A stretch of 64,000 bases of DNA from Notamacropus eugenii (GCF_028372415.1 NC_092875.1:354412225-354476224), one strand, 5' to 3'. Positions 37,005-49,580 are shown, counted from the stretch's first letter. Made by a program: numbers and translations. The notes: a model not told the origin generated them from the sequence alone.

Positions 37005-37140
37005 GTGGTGTCAAAATCAAATAGAAACGGATCCCTGCAGCTGCACAGTAACTTAGAAAACCTCAAATTAACATTATCTATGATGTATTCTATTTTTATT
37101 TATTTTCCAATTATATTTTAATTGGGGTCCAGCTTCACCA
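37005..37140 (-). repeat. Unnamed repeat family, copy 1 (inverted relative to 57590)
   Basis: The reverse complement of 'tgtcaaaatcaaatagaaacggatccctgcagctg..ttcatttatttttccaattatattttaatt'-type sequence matches the piece at 57640-57780 in order and spacing. It is probably a DNA-transposon-like family; the name is not assigned. Confidence 0.55.
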
Positions 37141-39235
37141 AAAAACAACAACAAGAATACAGGTTTATTCTCAAATAGTCACTTCCTTTCTTGGAAAAGT
37201 TGGGTTTGATGGAATTGATAATGGTCCATAATAAAGTTGTTTAACATTTTAAAATAGCATTCTCAAAATGCTCAGTAGGAATTCTTACTAACATCATGCA
37301 TGCCTGTTTTAGAAGTACATACACTTTAAAATTGACTGCCTTAGAAATAGTAATCAATCTTTCTGAGCTTTTCTCTCCTCTTAATATATGCAATTTTTAA
37401 AAATTTCCTGTACTGTCTATGAAGTCAGAGAAGACTTTTTTATTCCTATATTACCCCTTCAGCTTTATAATATTAATAGCAATAGTATAAAGTAGTAGCT
37501 TTCTGCAACTCCCTGTTTCTTGTGGATGAAATCATGCATAAATAAACCTGAAATTCAAATTATGCTGTAATTTTCCCCTTATGCATCAATCTCATTGGAA
37601 CAAATTTGCATTTTCAAAACCAGCATTATAGCAGAACGGATTGTAGATGCTAAGGCAAATGCCAGTTGAATGGTCAGAACAATAATAGGATGTAGTGGTA
37701 CAGAACTCAAATCTCCTAAGTCACATTCATATCCTACTTCTCTTTTAGTAGCTTTGGCTTGTTTCTTCCTACTTAGTTTTATAAAAATAGCTCTGACTAT
37801 TTGGTTCATTAATTTCCAACTTTTTCAGCCATGAAAACCCCTCCAAAAAATGCCCTGATACATTTTAAAAAGTAAAGTAAATTATAATTAATTTTGTTTT
37901 GGAGAATTTTGTGACACCCTTAGGATAATTGGACACATTCCCAGGGTGTTAAGAGTCTCCGGTTGGAAATCACCACAACTTGATGAAATATACTAAGGGC
38001 TCAGGATTTTGGGCACTTCTCAGGTCTCTTTTCATTCTGCCTACCAGTATTCTAATAAAGTAGAGGTGAGGGAGTAATTATTTTCTTGCTGAGTTGGATA
38101 CATTATTCTGCATCCACTGCCTTAGCACCTTATTATCACCCCATTAGTAGCCACTGCACAAACAATCAAAACTGGACATTCGCTACCCCTTCAGGCAAGC
38201 AATGTTTCTTGTCTAGCCTGATGTGTTTAGTTACTGAAAGTTTTTATTTACATATATTTATATGTCTGTGCAGCTACCTGAAAAAAAGAAAGAAAATAGC
38301 TCTTTGCTTGGTATTCTAGGTCAATACAATTTCTTACTTCAGGAACCTGAAGTTTAAAACAAAAAAAAGTGGCATGATATGTATACTTCATCTCCCAGAT
38401 GTTAGCATGTTAGGCATCATGCAAAGGAAACCTTATGAAGCAAGGGAGTTGTAAGATCCATATCAAATTGAGCATCTGCATTTGCAGACCTGATCCTTGA
38501 CCTCATAAGGCAATGAATATAAGAAAGTACTTTGAAAAATCTTGTAGGTTCTCTGTCCCCAAGGACCAATGAAACACACATCCTTCTTAACTTAGATAAG
38601 TAGAGGGTCATAGGTGTGCCATGTTTCATAAGGCAGGTGAAGTTTCTACACAGATTATCTTAATGTACTGGTTTTCTCTGTTAAAGGCTAAGTTGGAACA
38701 GGACAGTTATATACAAAAGTAATAGCTGTCTTGAAATATTTTATAGCATTAATAGCATTTTTAGCTATTAAACTATCAGTTTACAGTTAAAGCAAGAAGC
38801 CTATTCTGGTCTTGAAGATATTTTCCTGTACAAGATGTAAATATTTCCATTATCACCTCATTTGGGACTTGGGTCACATATCTCCTTGATTCTCTGTGAA
38901 GTGTTTTTGCCCTGGGCACATCTTTTGAAAATAACCAATTAAGTCATGACTCTTGCAGACCTTGAATGGGACTTTGAAAAGGACCAGTCCAGAGAATTCA
39001 TGAATCAATGCTGACCATGGAGGAGAATAAAGGAGAGCAGAGATAGAAGCTAGATCTTCCCACAGAGGGTCCCATAGAGGGCAGCCATGGAGAGGCAGGA
39101 GAAGAATGGTAGGTTATTAGAGCAGGGAGAGAAAGATAGAGTATGGTCCCATGGATCACAATGGCAAGAAGCAATTTTGCACCAAGGGAAATTCCTAAGG
39201 CCAAGCTTCCATCCTAGAGGAGAGGAGCAAAGGAT
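37141..39235. other. Intronic DNA, nothing recognised
   Basis: No gene or clear repeat; short frames at 37579, 38086 and 38417 have no family signature. Confidence 0.4.
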
Positions 39236-39239
39236 CAAG

Positions 39240-39475
39240 ACACAAAATAGAGGCACTGTATTAAGCTATTTTACAAATATTATCTTGTTTGATTCTCACA
39301 ACCATGGGAGGTAGATATTATTATCCACTCCCATTTTGTTTTTGAGGAAATTAAGACAGAAGTCAAATGACTTGCCCACAATCACACAGCTAGTTAAGCA
39401 TCTGAAGCAGGATTTTGAACTCATGTTTTTCTGACTGTAAACCCTAAGCTCTGTCCACTGTACTTAGACACTATA
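39240..39475 (-). repeat. MIR, minus orientation
   Basis: 'attttacaaatattatcttgtttgattctcacaac', 'aatgacttgcccacaatcacacagctagtt' and 'aagctctgtccactgtact' are antisense MIR. Confidence 0.85.
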
Positions 39476-39549
39476 GCTTTCATTAGAGGGAAGCAAAAAA
39501 AATCTGGAAGCATTCTTTTTCTTATTAACCAGATACTAAGCTCAATTAT

Positions 39550-39864
39550 GTGTGTTCGTCCTTCATTGCCCAAAGAAGACCATGCCATCACAGAAATAAT
39601 GACATGACTTGCACTTGACTTTGTTTTGAGTGAGTGAGGGCTGTGCAGGTCACCATCCTCACTTTTCCTCCAGAGCCATCTGAATCCAGTGACCAGATAT
39701 TCATCAGGATGACTGGAGATGACCCAGGATGAGGCAGTTGGGGTTAAGTGACTTGCCCAAGGTCACACAGCTAGTGAGTGTCAAGTGTCTGAGGTGAGAT
39801 TTGAACTCAGGTCCTCCTGACTCCTGCACTGGTGCTCTATCTACTGCCCCACCTAGCTGCCCCA
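39550..39864 (-). mobile_element. Full-length marsupial SINE with 13-bp TSD
   Basis: Antisense copy of the element at 23808-24122, with the tRNA-like head at the right. It is flanked by the exact 13-bp duplication TAAGCTCAATTAT at 39537-39549 and 39865-39877, showing insertion by target-primed reverse transcription. Confidence 0.9.
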
Positions 39865-40022
39865 TAAGCTCAATTATATCTACCTAATGGAGTACAAATT
39901 CTATCATCAAGCTCAACATTGTGATGTGTGATGCCTTGAGACAAAGTCCTGATCACACTAAGGCATACCAAACCAATGGCTCAATCTTGTGGAGTCTATA
40001 CCTTAAACATCTCTTTTCATCT

Positions 40023-40124
40023 TTCCTGTTTTCTCCAATGACAATGTCATATTCTAGCTCAGGCTCTTATTACTTCCTGTTTTCTCCAATGACAATGTCA
40101 CATTCTAGTTCAGGCTCTTATTAC
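40023..40124 (+). repeat. 51-bp tandem duplication, two copies
   Basis: Units 40023-40073 and 40074-40124, starting TTCCTGTTTTCTCCAATGAC, differ at about two positions (T/C and C/T). The unit may derive from the adjoining L2-like sequence. Confidence 0.95.
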
Positions 40125-40745
40125 TTCTTGTCTATAATATGATATTTCTAATTGATCTCCCTGCCTGTAGTCTCCCCTTTGCCAACTGAATACATGTACA
40201 CTTGATCAAATGAGATAATATTGTTAAAGCTCTTAGCATACTGCCTAGAACATGGTAGGTGCCATATCATTCTTGTCTTCTCCCTTTTGTCTAAGGCACT
40301 GGTCTTACCAGTTCATTCCCTGGCTCAAAAAATTTTAAGTGATTCCCTATTATTGCCTTTAGGATTAATTATCAATTTCTCAGCCTGGCATTGAAAACTT
40401 TCCACAATATGACTTTGTAGCCAAAATGAACTAACTCTTCCTTAAACCCAACGTCCCATCTCCTCCCATCATGCATACACATAAACTGTTCCCTATGACC
40501 AAAGTGCATGCCTTCCTTACTTCTTCCTTTTAGAAGCCTTCACTCAGCTCAAGTGCTGACTCTTCCTTTAAGCCTCTTTCCTAATGTCCCACTGCTGAAG
40601 CTCTTACTTTCAATGATCTAATCTGTAATCATGTTGTATTTATTTCCCTAGTGTAGTAAACTCCTTGAGAGCATAAATTATTTTATATTTGTATCTCAAC
40701 CACGTAGCACAAGATGTTGCACTTTTAATTAATGTTTGTTGAAAT
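40125..40745 (+). repeat. L2 LINE 3' portion, interrupted
   Basis: 'ttctaattgatctccctgcctg' is separated by a SINE-like fragment (about 40195-40285) from 'ctggtcttaccagttcattccctggctcaa', 'cagcctggcattgaaaactttccacaatatgac' and 'gtaaactccttgagagcataaat…cacgtagcacaagatg'. Confidence 0.75.
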
Positions 40746-41154
40746 GAATTATACTGAACTGAACTGAATTTTGTGGAAACAGGTGGATTCTTATGGTTAG
40801 GTGATGAGTTGAGTTCTATTTACGACAAATTAAGTTTGAAGTGTGATTGGGACAACGCTAGCAACTAGTTTTTGGTGTGGAGCTAGATTTAAGCAGAGAA
40901 CTTAGAGCTTGAATATAGATTTTTGAGTCCTAGAAATCTGGGGCTCCTCACAAAGATTTCAGGAAAAATTTTCTTCTGTTTGGTTAATTGCAAAATGAAC
41001 ATGTTCCCTAAAAAGAAAGGATTTGGTCTAGGGTTTGAAGATAGATAAGATTCCAGAAGGTCAAGGGAGAAAGAGATATGTATGTAAAAAGTGTAAACAA
41101 TGAAACTGCAAGGAATTTTAAGGGATCTTGTCAATGGTCCAGTTTGTATGGAAT

Positions 41155-41310
41155 GGAAATGTTGTATGAAATATTGGATGAATGAATGAAAAGCCTTTGT
41201 TACACACTAATTATATGCCATATATTGTGCTAAATTCTTGGGACATGAATATAAAGCAAGAAAGACCCTTTTCTCAAGGACTCTAGGTTCTAATAGGTGG
41301 AAACCATGCA
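41155..41310 (+). repeat. Old interspersed-repeat fragment
   Basis: 'gaatgaatgaaaagcctttgttacacactaattatatgcc..attgtgctaaattcttggg' and 'tctcaaggactctaggttctaatagg' are of the same type as 1024-1165. Confidence 0.55.
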
Positions 41311-41559
41311 TACAAGGGAGTGGTGGAAAGATATTTTGTTTTGGACAGCCACAAGGATGCTGAATGAAACCAGAGGGCAGTCAATTGGCATCCCTTTATA
41401 GAATCAATGGTAATAGTAATTCAGTTACTTTTCCCAAAGCAAGAGTGTAAGGGGGTGAGGCAGAAGAAGCAGGCTCTGCAAACAGGATTCATGAGAGGAT
41501 GTGAAGACCACACATGTCTGTGTTCTGGAGCTGACTAACTGACTCACCAGTCAGCATAG

Positions 41560-41860
41560 CATGGCCCTAGGACAATGTTAAGTTTAACTCCCAGTTTTAG
41601 GCCCTGGATGACTTGAAGAATAGTTATTCTATTTCATTGCCAGAAACAGAGAAGAGGAAAAGATAAGTAAGAGGGCTGACAATATTTCAACTTTAATGGC
41701 TTGAAGTTTAGCCAATACCAGAGCGTCCATGTGGGAATATTTAGTTGAAAAAGAGAGGTATTAGGTTCTAGCTTGGGAGATAAGTGGTTTAGCAATAAAT
41801 ATTCCCAGAATCATCTACATAGAAGGGTTAGGACAGAGGAGATTATGCACTCCTGTCCTA
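41560..41860 (+). repeat. Ancient unnamed repeat family, piece A
   Basis: 'gggaatatttagttgaaaaagag', 'ctagcttgggagataagtgg' and 'cagaatcatctacatagaagg' follow the order of an old mammalian family whose other parts occur at 48890-49580 and 54540-54960. The family name is not assigned. Confidence 0.4.
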
Positions 41861-42176
41861 GTCCAGAATGTACGATGTGTAATATGAAACAAAATGGAAA
41901 TTTTTAGACTATTCCTAGTAGACTTATTTGGATTCTGAAAACAGTTGTCACTAATATCACTTTCTTGAGCCTCACAAAGAGAAGTAGAATAAATGTTAAT
42001 ATCTCATGTGGCCCAAAAATGTTTGTTCCACTAAGATGGAGAGAGTCCGGTATTAAAAAAAATTGATATTGGTAGTACTTGAATTTTTATGGATATTATT
42101 TCATGTTTATTGGAATTATTTTGTAATTACATATTTCCATATATAAAGTAGAAAGAATACTGTATTTTTGGTTGCA

Positions 42177-42640
42177 GAATCACAGAATTTTAGAGTTGGA
42201 AGGGGCATAAGTGAACATCTAGTCCAACTTACTGCAGTCTGTCTGACACATAGTCATTTAGCTTTACTTGGAAGCCTCCAGTGGGGTGCAGGAACCTATT
42301 TCCTCCCCATAGACATTCCACTTACAGGTAGCTCTAATCATTAGGAAGTTCTGGGGTTTTTTGTTTTTCTGACTTCAATCCTCAGTTTACTGTGAACTGT
42401 TGTTTCTGTCTGGGGCCAAAGAGAACAAGTCTAATTCCTTTTTATCATGACAACCCTTAAAATTCTTGAAGATGGCTCTTGTTTCTCCTTGAGTCTTTTC
42501 TAGATTAAACATACCTAGCTCCTTAGTTCATCCTCACATGGAGTGGACTTCTAGATATTCTTAAGCTGATTGGTATCCTTTCTGTTGTGATACCCAGAAC
42601 TGATGAAGTCATATGGACTATTTATGATGACTGTTTCCTT
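42177..42640 (+). repeat. CR1/L3-like interspersed repeat
   Basis: 'agaatcacagaattttagagttggaaggggcataagtgaacatctagtcc', 'agctctaatcattaggaagttct', 'tctggggccaaagagaacaagtctaattcc' and 'gtgatacccagaactg' match a common amniote CR1-type 3' region. The class is inferred. Confidence 0.6.
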
Positions 42641-44230
42641 TTTGAGATCTTTTTTAACATCTCTTTGATAATCTATTTTAAAATTCTGAGAGGAATCAAA
42701 ATCATTGAGGTTCCTCTCCTATTCTTGCTGATGTCACAGATATCATTGATAATTCTTCATTAGTCATATCTGTCATTTCTTTCAACACCCAAGGATATAA
42801 TTCGTCTGGACAAGAGATTTGAATTTATTAAGAGCAGCTACATATTTATATGCTAGCTCCTTAGTTATATTGTTTGTCAACTCTCTATTAGCCATTTTTA
42901 TTTGTTTGTGGGATTTTTTTCCTAGTCTAATGGCAATTCTCTGTGGCATAGGAAATAGAAGCAAATTAAGAATTAAATGACCTTGGATTTGGTCATATAA
43001 CATTTCTGAGCCTAAATTTCTTTCTCTGGAAAATGAAGTCTTTAGATTGGATGATCAGTTCTGTGTTCTTTTATGAATGCCTTCCCACAAAAATAATTCT
43101 GCTACTGCTATGTTTTGGGAAACAGATCACCACCAGACTATTAAAATTTTTAGATACACATGTTGCAAATATTTCCTCCCCTCATATCTTAATATGTCTC
43201 ACAATTCATTTTTCCCAGGAAACAAATCACTGACTGCTAATGATTCCCAAGTCAAATTAGTTCTATTTAATTAGTGCTAACTAATTATTTAGTTTAGCTG
43301 ATATATTTTAAAATTACTATGGTAATGATGTTCAAGTCATGTGAATGCATTTTTCTACTATTATAATAATAGTGTTTGGGAACAGAAGTGAAACTGCGCT
43401 ATCCTACTGAATGCTAAATGGTGGAGACAGGTATATGCTCTTACCTGAAACTGTGTCCCCAAAACTGATGGGTGCTGCCTATGTTAGCTTACTGGAGTGA
43501 GGCAATCTTGCTTTACATTGCAGTTTTATTCTTCTAGAGCAAGTGAGTTTGGAATTATTTTGTCAAACTCATAAAAGCTAATGATAGAGAGGGAGAAGAG
43601 TGGTGCATGACTGCCCTCTGTTTTGACAGATTAATTTACCAGCTTTGATTCCTGCCGCATTATCTGGTGACATTCTTGGTCTCCTTTATTTCTTTGGGGC
43701 TTTCTTCAGACTGCATTGCCATGACTATTATCTGTTTTATGACATGACTGGAAACTTTTCCTATAGTGATACTGAACAACGGAAGTATGTAATTAAGTGT
43801 TCTGATTAGCAGATTACTGAGTTATAAAAAATTTTGTTAAATACCATAAGAAAAAAGAGGCATAGTTCTCCAGAGTGATTGGAGGCAAATTATCTGCCAC
43901 ACATTAAGAATGGTTTTCTATCAGGTACAGTCTTTAATAATATAGATGTGTGAATGTGAGTGCTTTCTAGTGCTTTAGTGCAAAAGGAAGGTGATAGCAT
44001 GAAGATGTAGATTTGCTATGTTTAGCACATCTCATTCTACTGGTAATATTCTTTTCTTTTCTTTCCTACACCAGGAAACAGACATTTCCTGTGCAGAGAG
44101 GAAAATGGACAAAACTCTGTTCTGTCCTCTAACATCATCCTTCCTTTTTCATCTCTCCTCCTACTTATGCTCTCTAAAAGAAGAGATGCAATGTCATCCT
44201 CCTTATATAAAGGGTCCTAACAGTCATACT
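42641..44230. other. Intronic DNA, nothing recognised
   Basis: No gene or clear repeat. The part around 43430-43800 is less AT-rich and might be conserved, but this cannot be judged from one sequence. Confidence 0.35.
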
Positions 44231-44234
44231 GACA

Positions 44235-44880
44235 TTCAGTCACGAGATCTCAGAATTGAAAGGCACCTTAGAGATCCTATAATCCAAACTGTACCTGCCA
44301 GAAATGTCCTTTACAGCACCTCTCCCCAAAAGCAGCATTGAGCCACACCTAAAGATACCTAGTGACTTGTAGAGACCCAGACAGGAAGAATTAATCCTCT
44401 CAGTTTTGGCACTCCTTCCCTAGGGCTAAACTATCTTGATTTGTGAACCAGTCAATGCAAGCTCACTTAGCTCAGTATATCTAGCCAGCATCAGAGCATA
44501 CCATGCTTTACAATCCATTCAGACATCTACCCTGCTGTCTACTCTGTCATTGTACACATACGTATCCAACCAACTTTCCTATGTTTTGCCCTGGACACAA
44601 TAATCAAGCCACTACTTCTGCACAGGTTGTGTCAATTGCCTGGCCCATGGATCAACTTGCTATCCCCTTTACTCCCCAGGCTAAAACTCTCTCCTAAGGC
44701 CTTATTAAAATAGAAGGTCCTTGAGGGCAAGGACTTCAACTTTAGTACCATGCTTGGCATATAATAAATACTTATTAAGTGCTTTTTCTCATTCATGCCT
44801 GAGGCTGCTCATTCCATTTTTGAAACTTGCAATTATTTTCCTGACATCAAACCTAAAATATGACTCTTTGTAAATTGAAT
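44235..44880 (+). repeat. CR1/L3-like repeat split by an L2-like insertion
   Basis: 'gagatctcagaattgaaaggcaccttagagatcctataatcc' (44245-44345) and 'gctgctcattccatttttgaaacttgcaattattttcctgacatcaaacctaa' (44805-44880) are consecutive parts of the repeat seen at 42177. An L2-like 3' end (about 44490-44795, ending 'gcttggcatataataaatacttattaagtgc') lies between them. Confidence 0.5.
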
Positions 44881-45019
44881 GCATTTCAGAATCACAGGAT
44901 CCATTTTATTTATGTCAAGGCAAAAGAATCTTGAAAGACAAAAGACTAAAGCAAAAGAAAATCTTACTTAATTTTTCTTTTTGGTGGAATGGGGATTTGA
45001 CCTGTGATTTTATCAGTAC

Positions 45020-45185
45020 AAGGAACAAGCAGTACAGAAACTCCCTCTAGTGATTTCTAACCGGACACTGAGAGGTTTTATGTTTTGTCCAGGGTTATAC
45101 AGAGAACATGTGTTTGTCTGAGGCAAGACTTAAAACTCAAGTCTTCCTGACTTGTCGGCCAACTCTACGTCATGTTGACTCTGAA
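45020..45185 (-). repeat. MIR fragment, minus orientation
   Basis: 'gttttgtccagggttatacagagaac' and 'tgaggcaagacttaaaactcaagtcttcctgact' are antisense MIR. Confidence 0.65.
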
Positions 45186-45439
45186 ATTCATAATTAAATT
45201 AAAACACTATTGACATGAACCCAGAGAACTTTTGCCTTTGAAAGTTCATATGAAAACTTTTCTCAGCACTTTGATTTTGAGCAGCTGGAATTACTTTTTA
45301 AATGAGTTACTGTAAATCTTTGTGCTGTGGAAGGGTTTTCCTTTTAGGGGTGAATCATTTCAATATTAAAAATAGAATACGTTTCCATTGTAGGGGTCAG
45401 CATAAGGTTCAGTGCCACAAATGGAAGGAAGAAAGCAGT

Positions 45440-45665
45440 CACTAGAAACCTAGTTACAATGCACCAGCTACTAGACTAAGCACTTTATAAATGGTATTTA
45501 TTTGATCCTTACAATCATGCCAGGAGCTAGGTTCTATTATATTAGTATCCCTATTTTGCAATTGAGATCACTGAGACAGATAGAGGTGACATGCCTAAGG
45601 CCATACAACTGTTAAGTGTCTGAGGTTTGTTTTGAACTCGGGTCTTCCTGATTCCAGGCTACTTA
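45440..45665 (-). repeat. MIR, minus orientation
   Basis: 'cagctactagactaagcactttataaatgg', 'gtatccctattttgcaattgagatcactgagacagatagagg' and 'gaactcgggtcttcctgattccagg' are antisense MIR. Confidence 0.8.
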
Positions 45666-46099
45666 TCTGTGTTTGAGATACATCTAGTGTAATCTCATTT
45701 TATAGATGAAAAAGTTGAGTGATGTCTTTTTTTTCTTCTTAGAATAATTTATTTTCAATTATAGACTTAGCAAATAGTAAAATATAGGTTGCACTAATTT
45801 GTTTTAGGAAGGAAAGTGTGGAAACATATATAGTGTATTGAAGGATCTCAAAAGTTAACCTCTGCTTCCATTCCATTTATTATGTAATGATAGGTGCCAT
45901 GATGCTTCAGTTTGCATGATATTTATATGTAAATAAAATTCTTGCTAGTCAAGTGATTATTTCAGTGCATTAAGAAATTTACTATTCAAAGAAACTCTAG
46001 TAAATAAATAGATGTAGTTTTCTTTCTATCATTTTTTAAAACATAGAAATAGCTTAAAGAATTCTAAAATAAGATTAATCTAAATCTTTAAGTTCCCTT
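45666..46099. other. Intronic AT-rich DNA, nothing recognised
   Basis: No gene or clear repeat. Confidence 0.4.
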
Positions 46100-46490
46100 C
46101 TGCTCTGTTATTAAGTCCCATACCCACATTTTACAGATGAGGAAACTGAGGCCCACAAAAGTTAAATGATTTGCCTAATGTCACAGCCTAACATAACCAC
46201 TACTAAAATCCAGGGCCGTGTAGAACATTTGAAAGGGGTTGGGGGGAGAGGGAAAGAAATACTGGAGGCTGGACCTGATATTTAATCAGATTAAGGAATT
46301 CCCTGGTGTGAAAACTCCTTGCACAGATTCAGATCAGAAAATTATCTCCAATTTATTACCTTAGGAAGTAACCTGAGGCACTGAAACTCTAAGTGACTTT
46401 AAGCTAGTAGGAGTCAAAGCAGAACTTGAACCCAGGTTTTCTTAATTCTAAATCCAGCCTTCAATTCACTGTGTGATATTGTCTCTGAAA
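46100..46490 (-). repeat. Two MIR fragments, minus orientation
   Basis: The first (46110-46200) reads 'cacattttacagatgaggaaactgaggcccac'. The second (46335-46490) reads 'aagtaacctgaggcactgaaactctaagtgac' and 'gcagaacttgaacccaggtttt'. Confidence 0.75.
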
Positions 46491-46567
46491 TCTTAATCTT
46501 TTAGTAAAAATCATTTTGTAAAGTTAGTCGTCTCTACCGACTTTATCTTGTTAACAAACATAGATAT

Positions 46568-46624
46568 TTCCCTCCCTCCCTCCCTCCCTCCCTCCCTCTC
46601 TCTCTCTCTCTCTGTCTCTCTCTG

Positions 46625-46680
<56 letters not shown>

Positions 46681-46694
46681 CACCCCTCCCCCTT
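46568..46694 (+). repeat. (CCCT)n/(CT)n microsatellite
   Basis: A CCTCCCTC block followed by TCTCTC with scattered TCTG; only pyrimidines and single G residues over about 125 bp. Confidence 0.95.
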
Positions 46695-46699
46695 GAGTT

Positions 46700-47670
46700 C
46701 AACTCAGATCTGTATACAAATGGCTCCCAGATCTGTATGTCCTACCCTATAATCTCTTTTCTAGGTGGATGTTTTATAGTCATCTCAAATTCAGTGTGTC
46801 CAAAACAATTCAACAAGCTGTACCCCAAACTCACACCTTTTCCTCCCTTCTTTGTTTCTGTGAAGGGGATCATGATCATTCCGGTTACCCAAGTTCACAC
46901 TACCAAGTGATCCTTGACTTTTCCTTGCCTCTCGTCACCCCCATACTCCTACCATATACAATCAGTTGCCAGGTCTTGTAGCTGTTACCTCCACTGCCAC
47001 TCCCTCTTCTCCCCTTTTGTAGCTTGTGTTCTATTTCAGGCCATCATCAGTCACATCATTTGACAATTGTAATAACCTCCTACTTGGTCTGCTAGACTCC
47101 AGTCTCTCCCCTTTCCAGTCTACCCTACTTTCCTAGAGCACAGCTCTAACCATGTTATTCCTCAGCTCAAGAAGCTATGATCACTCCCAGTTACCTCTAG
47201 GAACCAAACCAAAGTCTTCTGCTTGTTACAATGTAGCTTCAGCCTCCCTTTCCAGGCTTATCATACATCACTCTTTCATGTATCCTCAGTCCCAGTCAAA
47301 CCAGCCTACTTGTTGCCCCTCACATATGACATTTTCCCATCTCCAGAATGTTCACCCTTGTTGGAATGCACTCCCATATCACCTCCATCTCATAGAATCC
47401 CTAGTTTCCTTCAAAGCTTAGCTCAAGTACTGTCTACATGTGAAGCCTTTCTTGTGAACCCCCCTAGTACCAACATCTTTACTCTGGAAATTATTGTGTA
47501 CGCGTTTTGTTTTTGTATGTATATTTCTATGCTTATGGTATGCTCTCTCCGCACTCTACCCCCTACCTCCACCCCAAGTCATCTCCTTGAGGTCAGGTAC
47601 TGTTTTGTTTTTGTCTTTGTGTCTCAAAGGGCCTAGTATATATTATGTGCTTAATAAATGCTAATTGGTT
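46700..47670 (+). repeat. L2 LINE, long 3' portion
   Basis: It reads in the L2 order: 'caaatggctcccagatctgtatg', 'gtgtccaaaacaattcaacaagc', 'acccaagttcacactaccaagtgatccttgac', 'ggccatcatcagtcac', 'agcacagctctaaccatgttattc', 'cctttcttgtgaa' and a final 'gggcctagtatatattatgtgcttaataaatgctaattgg'. It carries diverged open frames that reflect the old LINE ORF. Confidence 0.8.
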
Positions 47671-47764
47671 AAATGAATGAATGTTGCTTAAAGCACTGTA
47701 CATCTATAATGAAAAACCTTGGAATGCACAGAAGTTTAGAGTTTGAGGGAACTTCAGCAACTCC

Positions 47765-47900
47765 TCAGTCGACTGCATTTATTAAACACCGAGTATGTGC
47801 ACAGCATTTTGCTAGTACTTCAGTTACAAAGATGAATCAAAATAGATCCCACCCTCAAGGGGCTTCTTGTTCTCGATGAGGAAGACATAAAGACAAGTAG
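47765..47900 (+). repeat. Old interspersed-repeat fragment
   Basis: 'gcatttattaaacaccgagtatgtgcacagcattttgctag' and 'cccaccctcaaggggcttcttgttctcgatgagg' are of the same type as 1024-1165. Confidence 0.6.
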
Positions 47901-48850
47901 ATACTGCAGAGATTTCCAGAATATCTTGATTATTTGGTTAAGAATTATTTATGATATTGAAGAAACTCACCACATTTCTTTTTTCAACTCACGTAACTTG
48001 ATATAGTAATACTAACAAATACCCTAGACACTGTGGAAGAATATATAACATGTATAGTCAAATAACTGGTGAAACCAGTGCAAGATTTTATATTTTCTGA
48101 TTATCATTCTCAAGAAAACTCTAACATGGTCAATTAAAGGAAAATCTAATATCATATACATGTAAAATTTTCCATAAAATTGCATTTGTCATGAATATCT
48201 TACTCTTGCTTAGGTTTCCAAGTATTCTTTGAAGTTTGAAGATGTAGCTTCTAAAAAAAATAGTTCACTATTTCTGACAGCGAGAACTTTAGATAGACTA
48301 TGTTCCTGCACCAATAATTTGTGGACTTTGGGTTGTTGTTGCTTTTGTTGTTGTTGTTATTTTGTTTTGTTTTTGAGAAACTAGATAAAAAAAAATCCAG
48401 GACACAAAGTTCACATGTAAAATCCCAAACCATTGGTCTCAAATTGGTTTTCATCTTGATAGCAAAAAAAATCTTTTTTATTTCTTTTCTGCTTCCAATC
48501 AGATTGTAAGGTCCTGGAAGGCTGGAACTATTTTTTTATTCATCTAAAGTTAAAGAAAAAAATCATTTCTGACTGAGGGAAACAGGACAAATTTCACAAA
48601 GAAGAGGAGGATAGTGAAGTATGATAAGATTTTCAACAAGCAAAAATGAGGAAGGTCATTCTGGGTGAAGGTAGTAAGTAAAAAGAATAATTAGATTTTA
48701 GAACTGGAATGGAATTAGAGGTTGTCTATTCTGATTTCCCCTCCCCCAAAGCATGAACCCTATTTACAACATCCCATATAAGGCAGAAGGCAGAAAGCAT
48801 AAAATGAATATAATGAGTACTCTAAGTTAGTCTGAACAAGGATTATATAA
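47901..48850. other. Intronic DNA, nothing recognised
   Basis: AT-rich; includes a short (TTG)n run near 48333-48362. Confidence 0.4.
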
Positions 48851-48889
48851 TGTGAAGTATGATGCCATCAGTTTGGAAAGGGAGGGAGA

Positions 48890-49580
48890 CAGATTCTAAA
48901 CTAGAATTTTAAGTCTGATTCATAGGCAGTAGGAGAACATTGAAGAGTTCTGAACAGACTGGTAACATGATAAAATTTGTATATGACAAAAAATCATGCA
49001 GCAGTATGAACAGCAAAAGAGAAGTAGCAAGACTGGAGATAGAGTTGGACCAATTGAGTTGGAAATGTTAGTAGAAAGTCCAGGTAGAGAAGTTAAGTTG
49101 TCAGTTATAAATGTGGGTTGAAGGCTCTGGAGAAAGTCGGGTCTAAAGACTTGGAACTGGAGCCCAGTCAAATAATGGTGATAACTAAACCCACAGAAGT
49201 ACATATGACTGACAAAGTAAGAAAAAAGGGGAAGACGGCAGACCCTTGGGTAATATCTATGTTAAGAGACGAAGAAAGAAGAGCCATTGAAGGAAACAAA
49301 AACAGGAATGGCTGAAAAGATGGGAGGAGAATCAGAGAGCATTGTTTTGCTTGAGCTAAGGGAGTTACTTTAAAAAAAAAAAAGAATGGCTGTTTCAAAT
49401 GCTAAGGAAGAGTCAAGAAGATTTAGAAATAATAATATTCTATTAGACTTTTCAATAATGCGATGATTGGTGATCTTGGAGATATCAACTACAAGGTAGA
49501 GACAGCTGTCAGACTGCATGACTTGAGGAGAAAGTGGAGGCAGTGAATATAGACTATTTTTTTCCATACATTTGGTATTG
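48890..49580 (+). repeat. Ancient unnamed repeat family, piece B
   Basis: 'ggcagtaggagaacattgaagagttctgaacagactggtaacatga', 'tcaaatgctaaggaagagtcaagaagat', 'gattggtgatcttggaga' and 'gaggagaaagtggaggcagtgaatatagac' appear in the order of an old mammalian family also seen at 41560 and 54540. The name is not assigned. Confidence 0.45.

Noticed and set aside
46548..46910. Plus-strand frame with poly Ser/Leu
   Set aside because: Translation of the (CT)n microsatellite running into L2 sequence.
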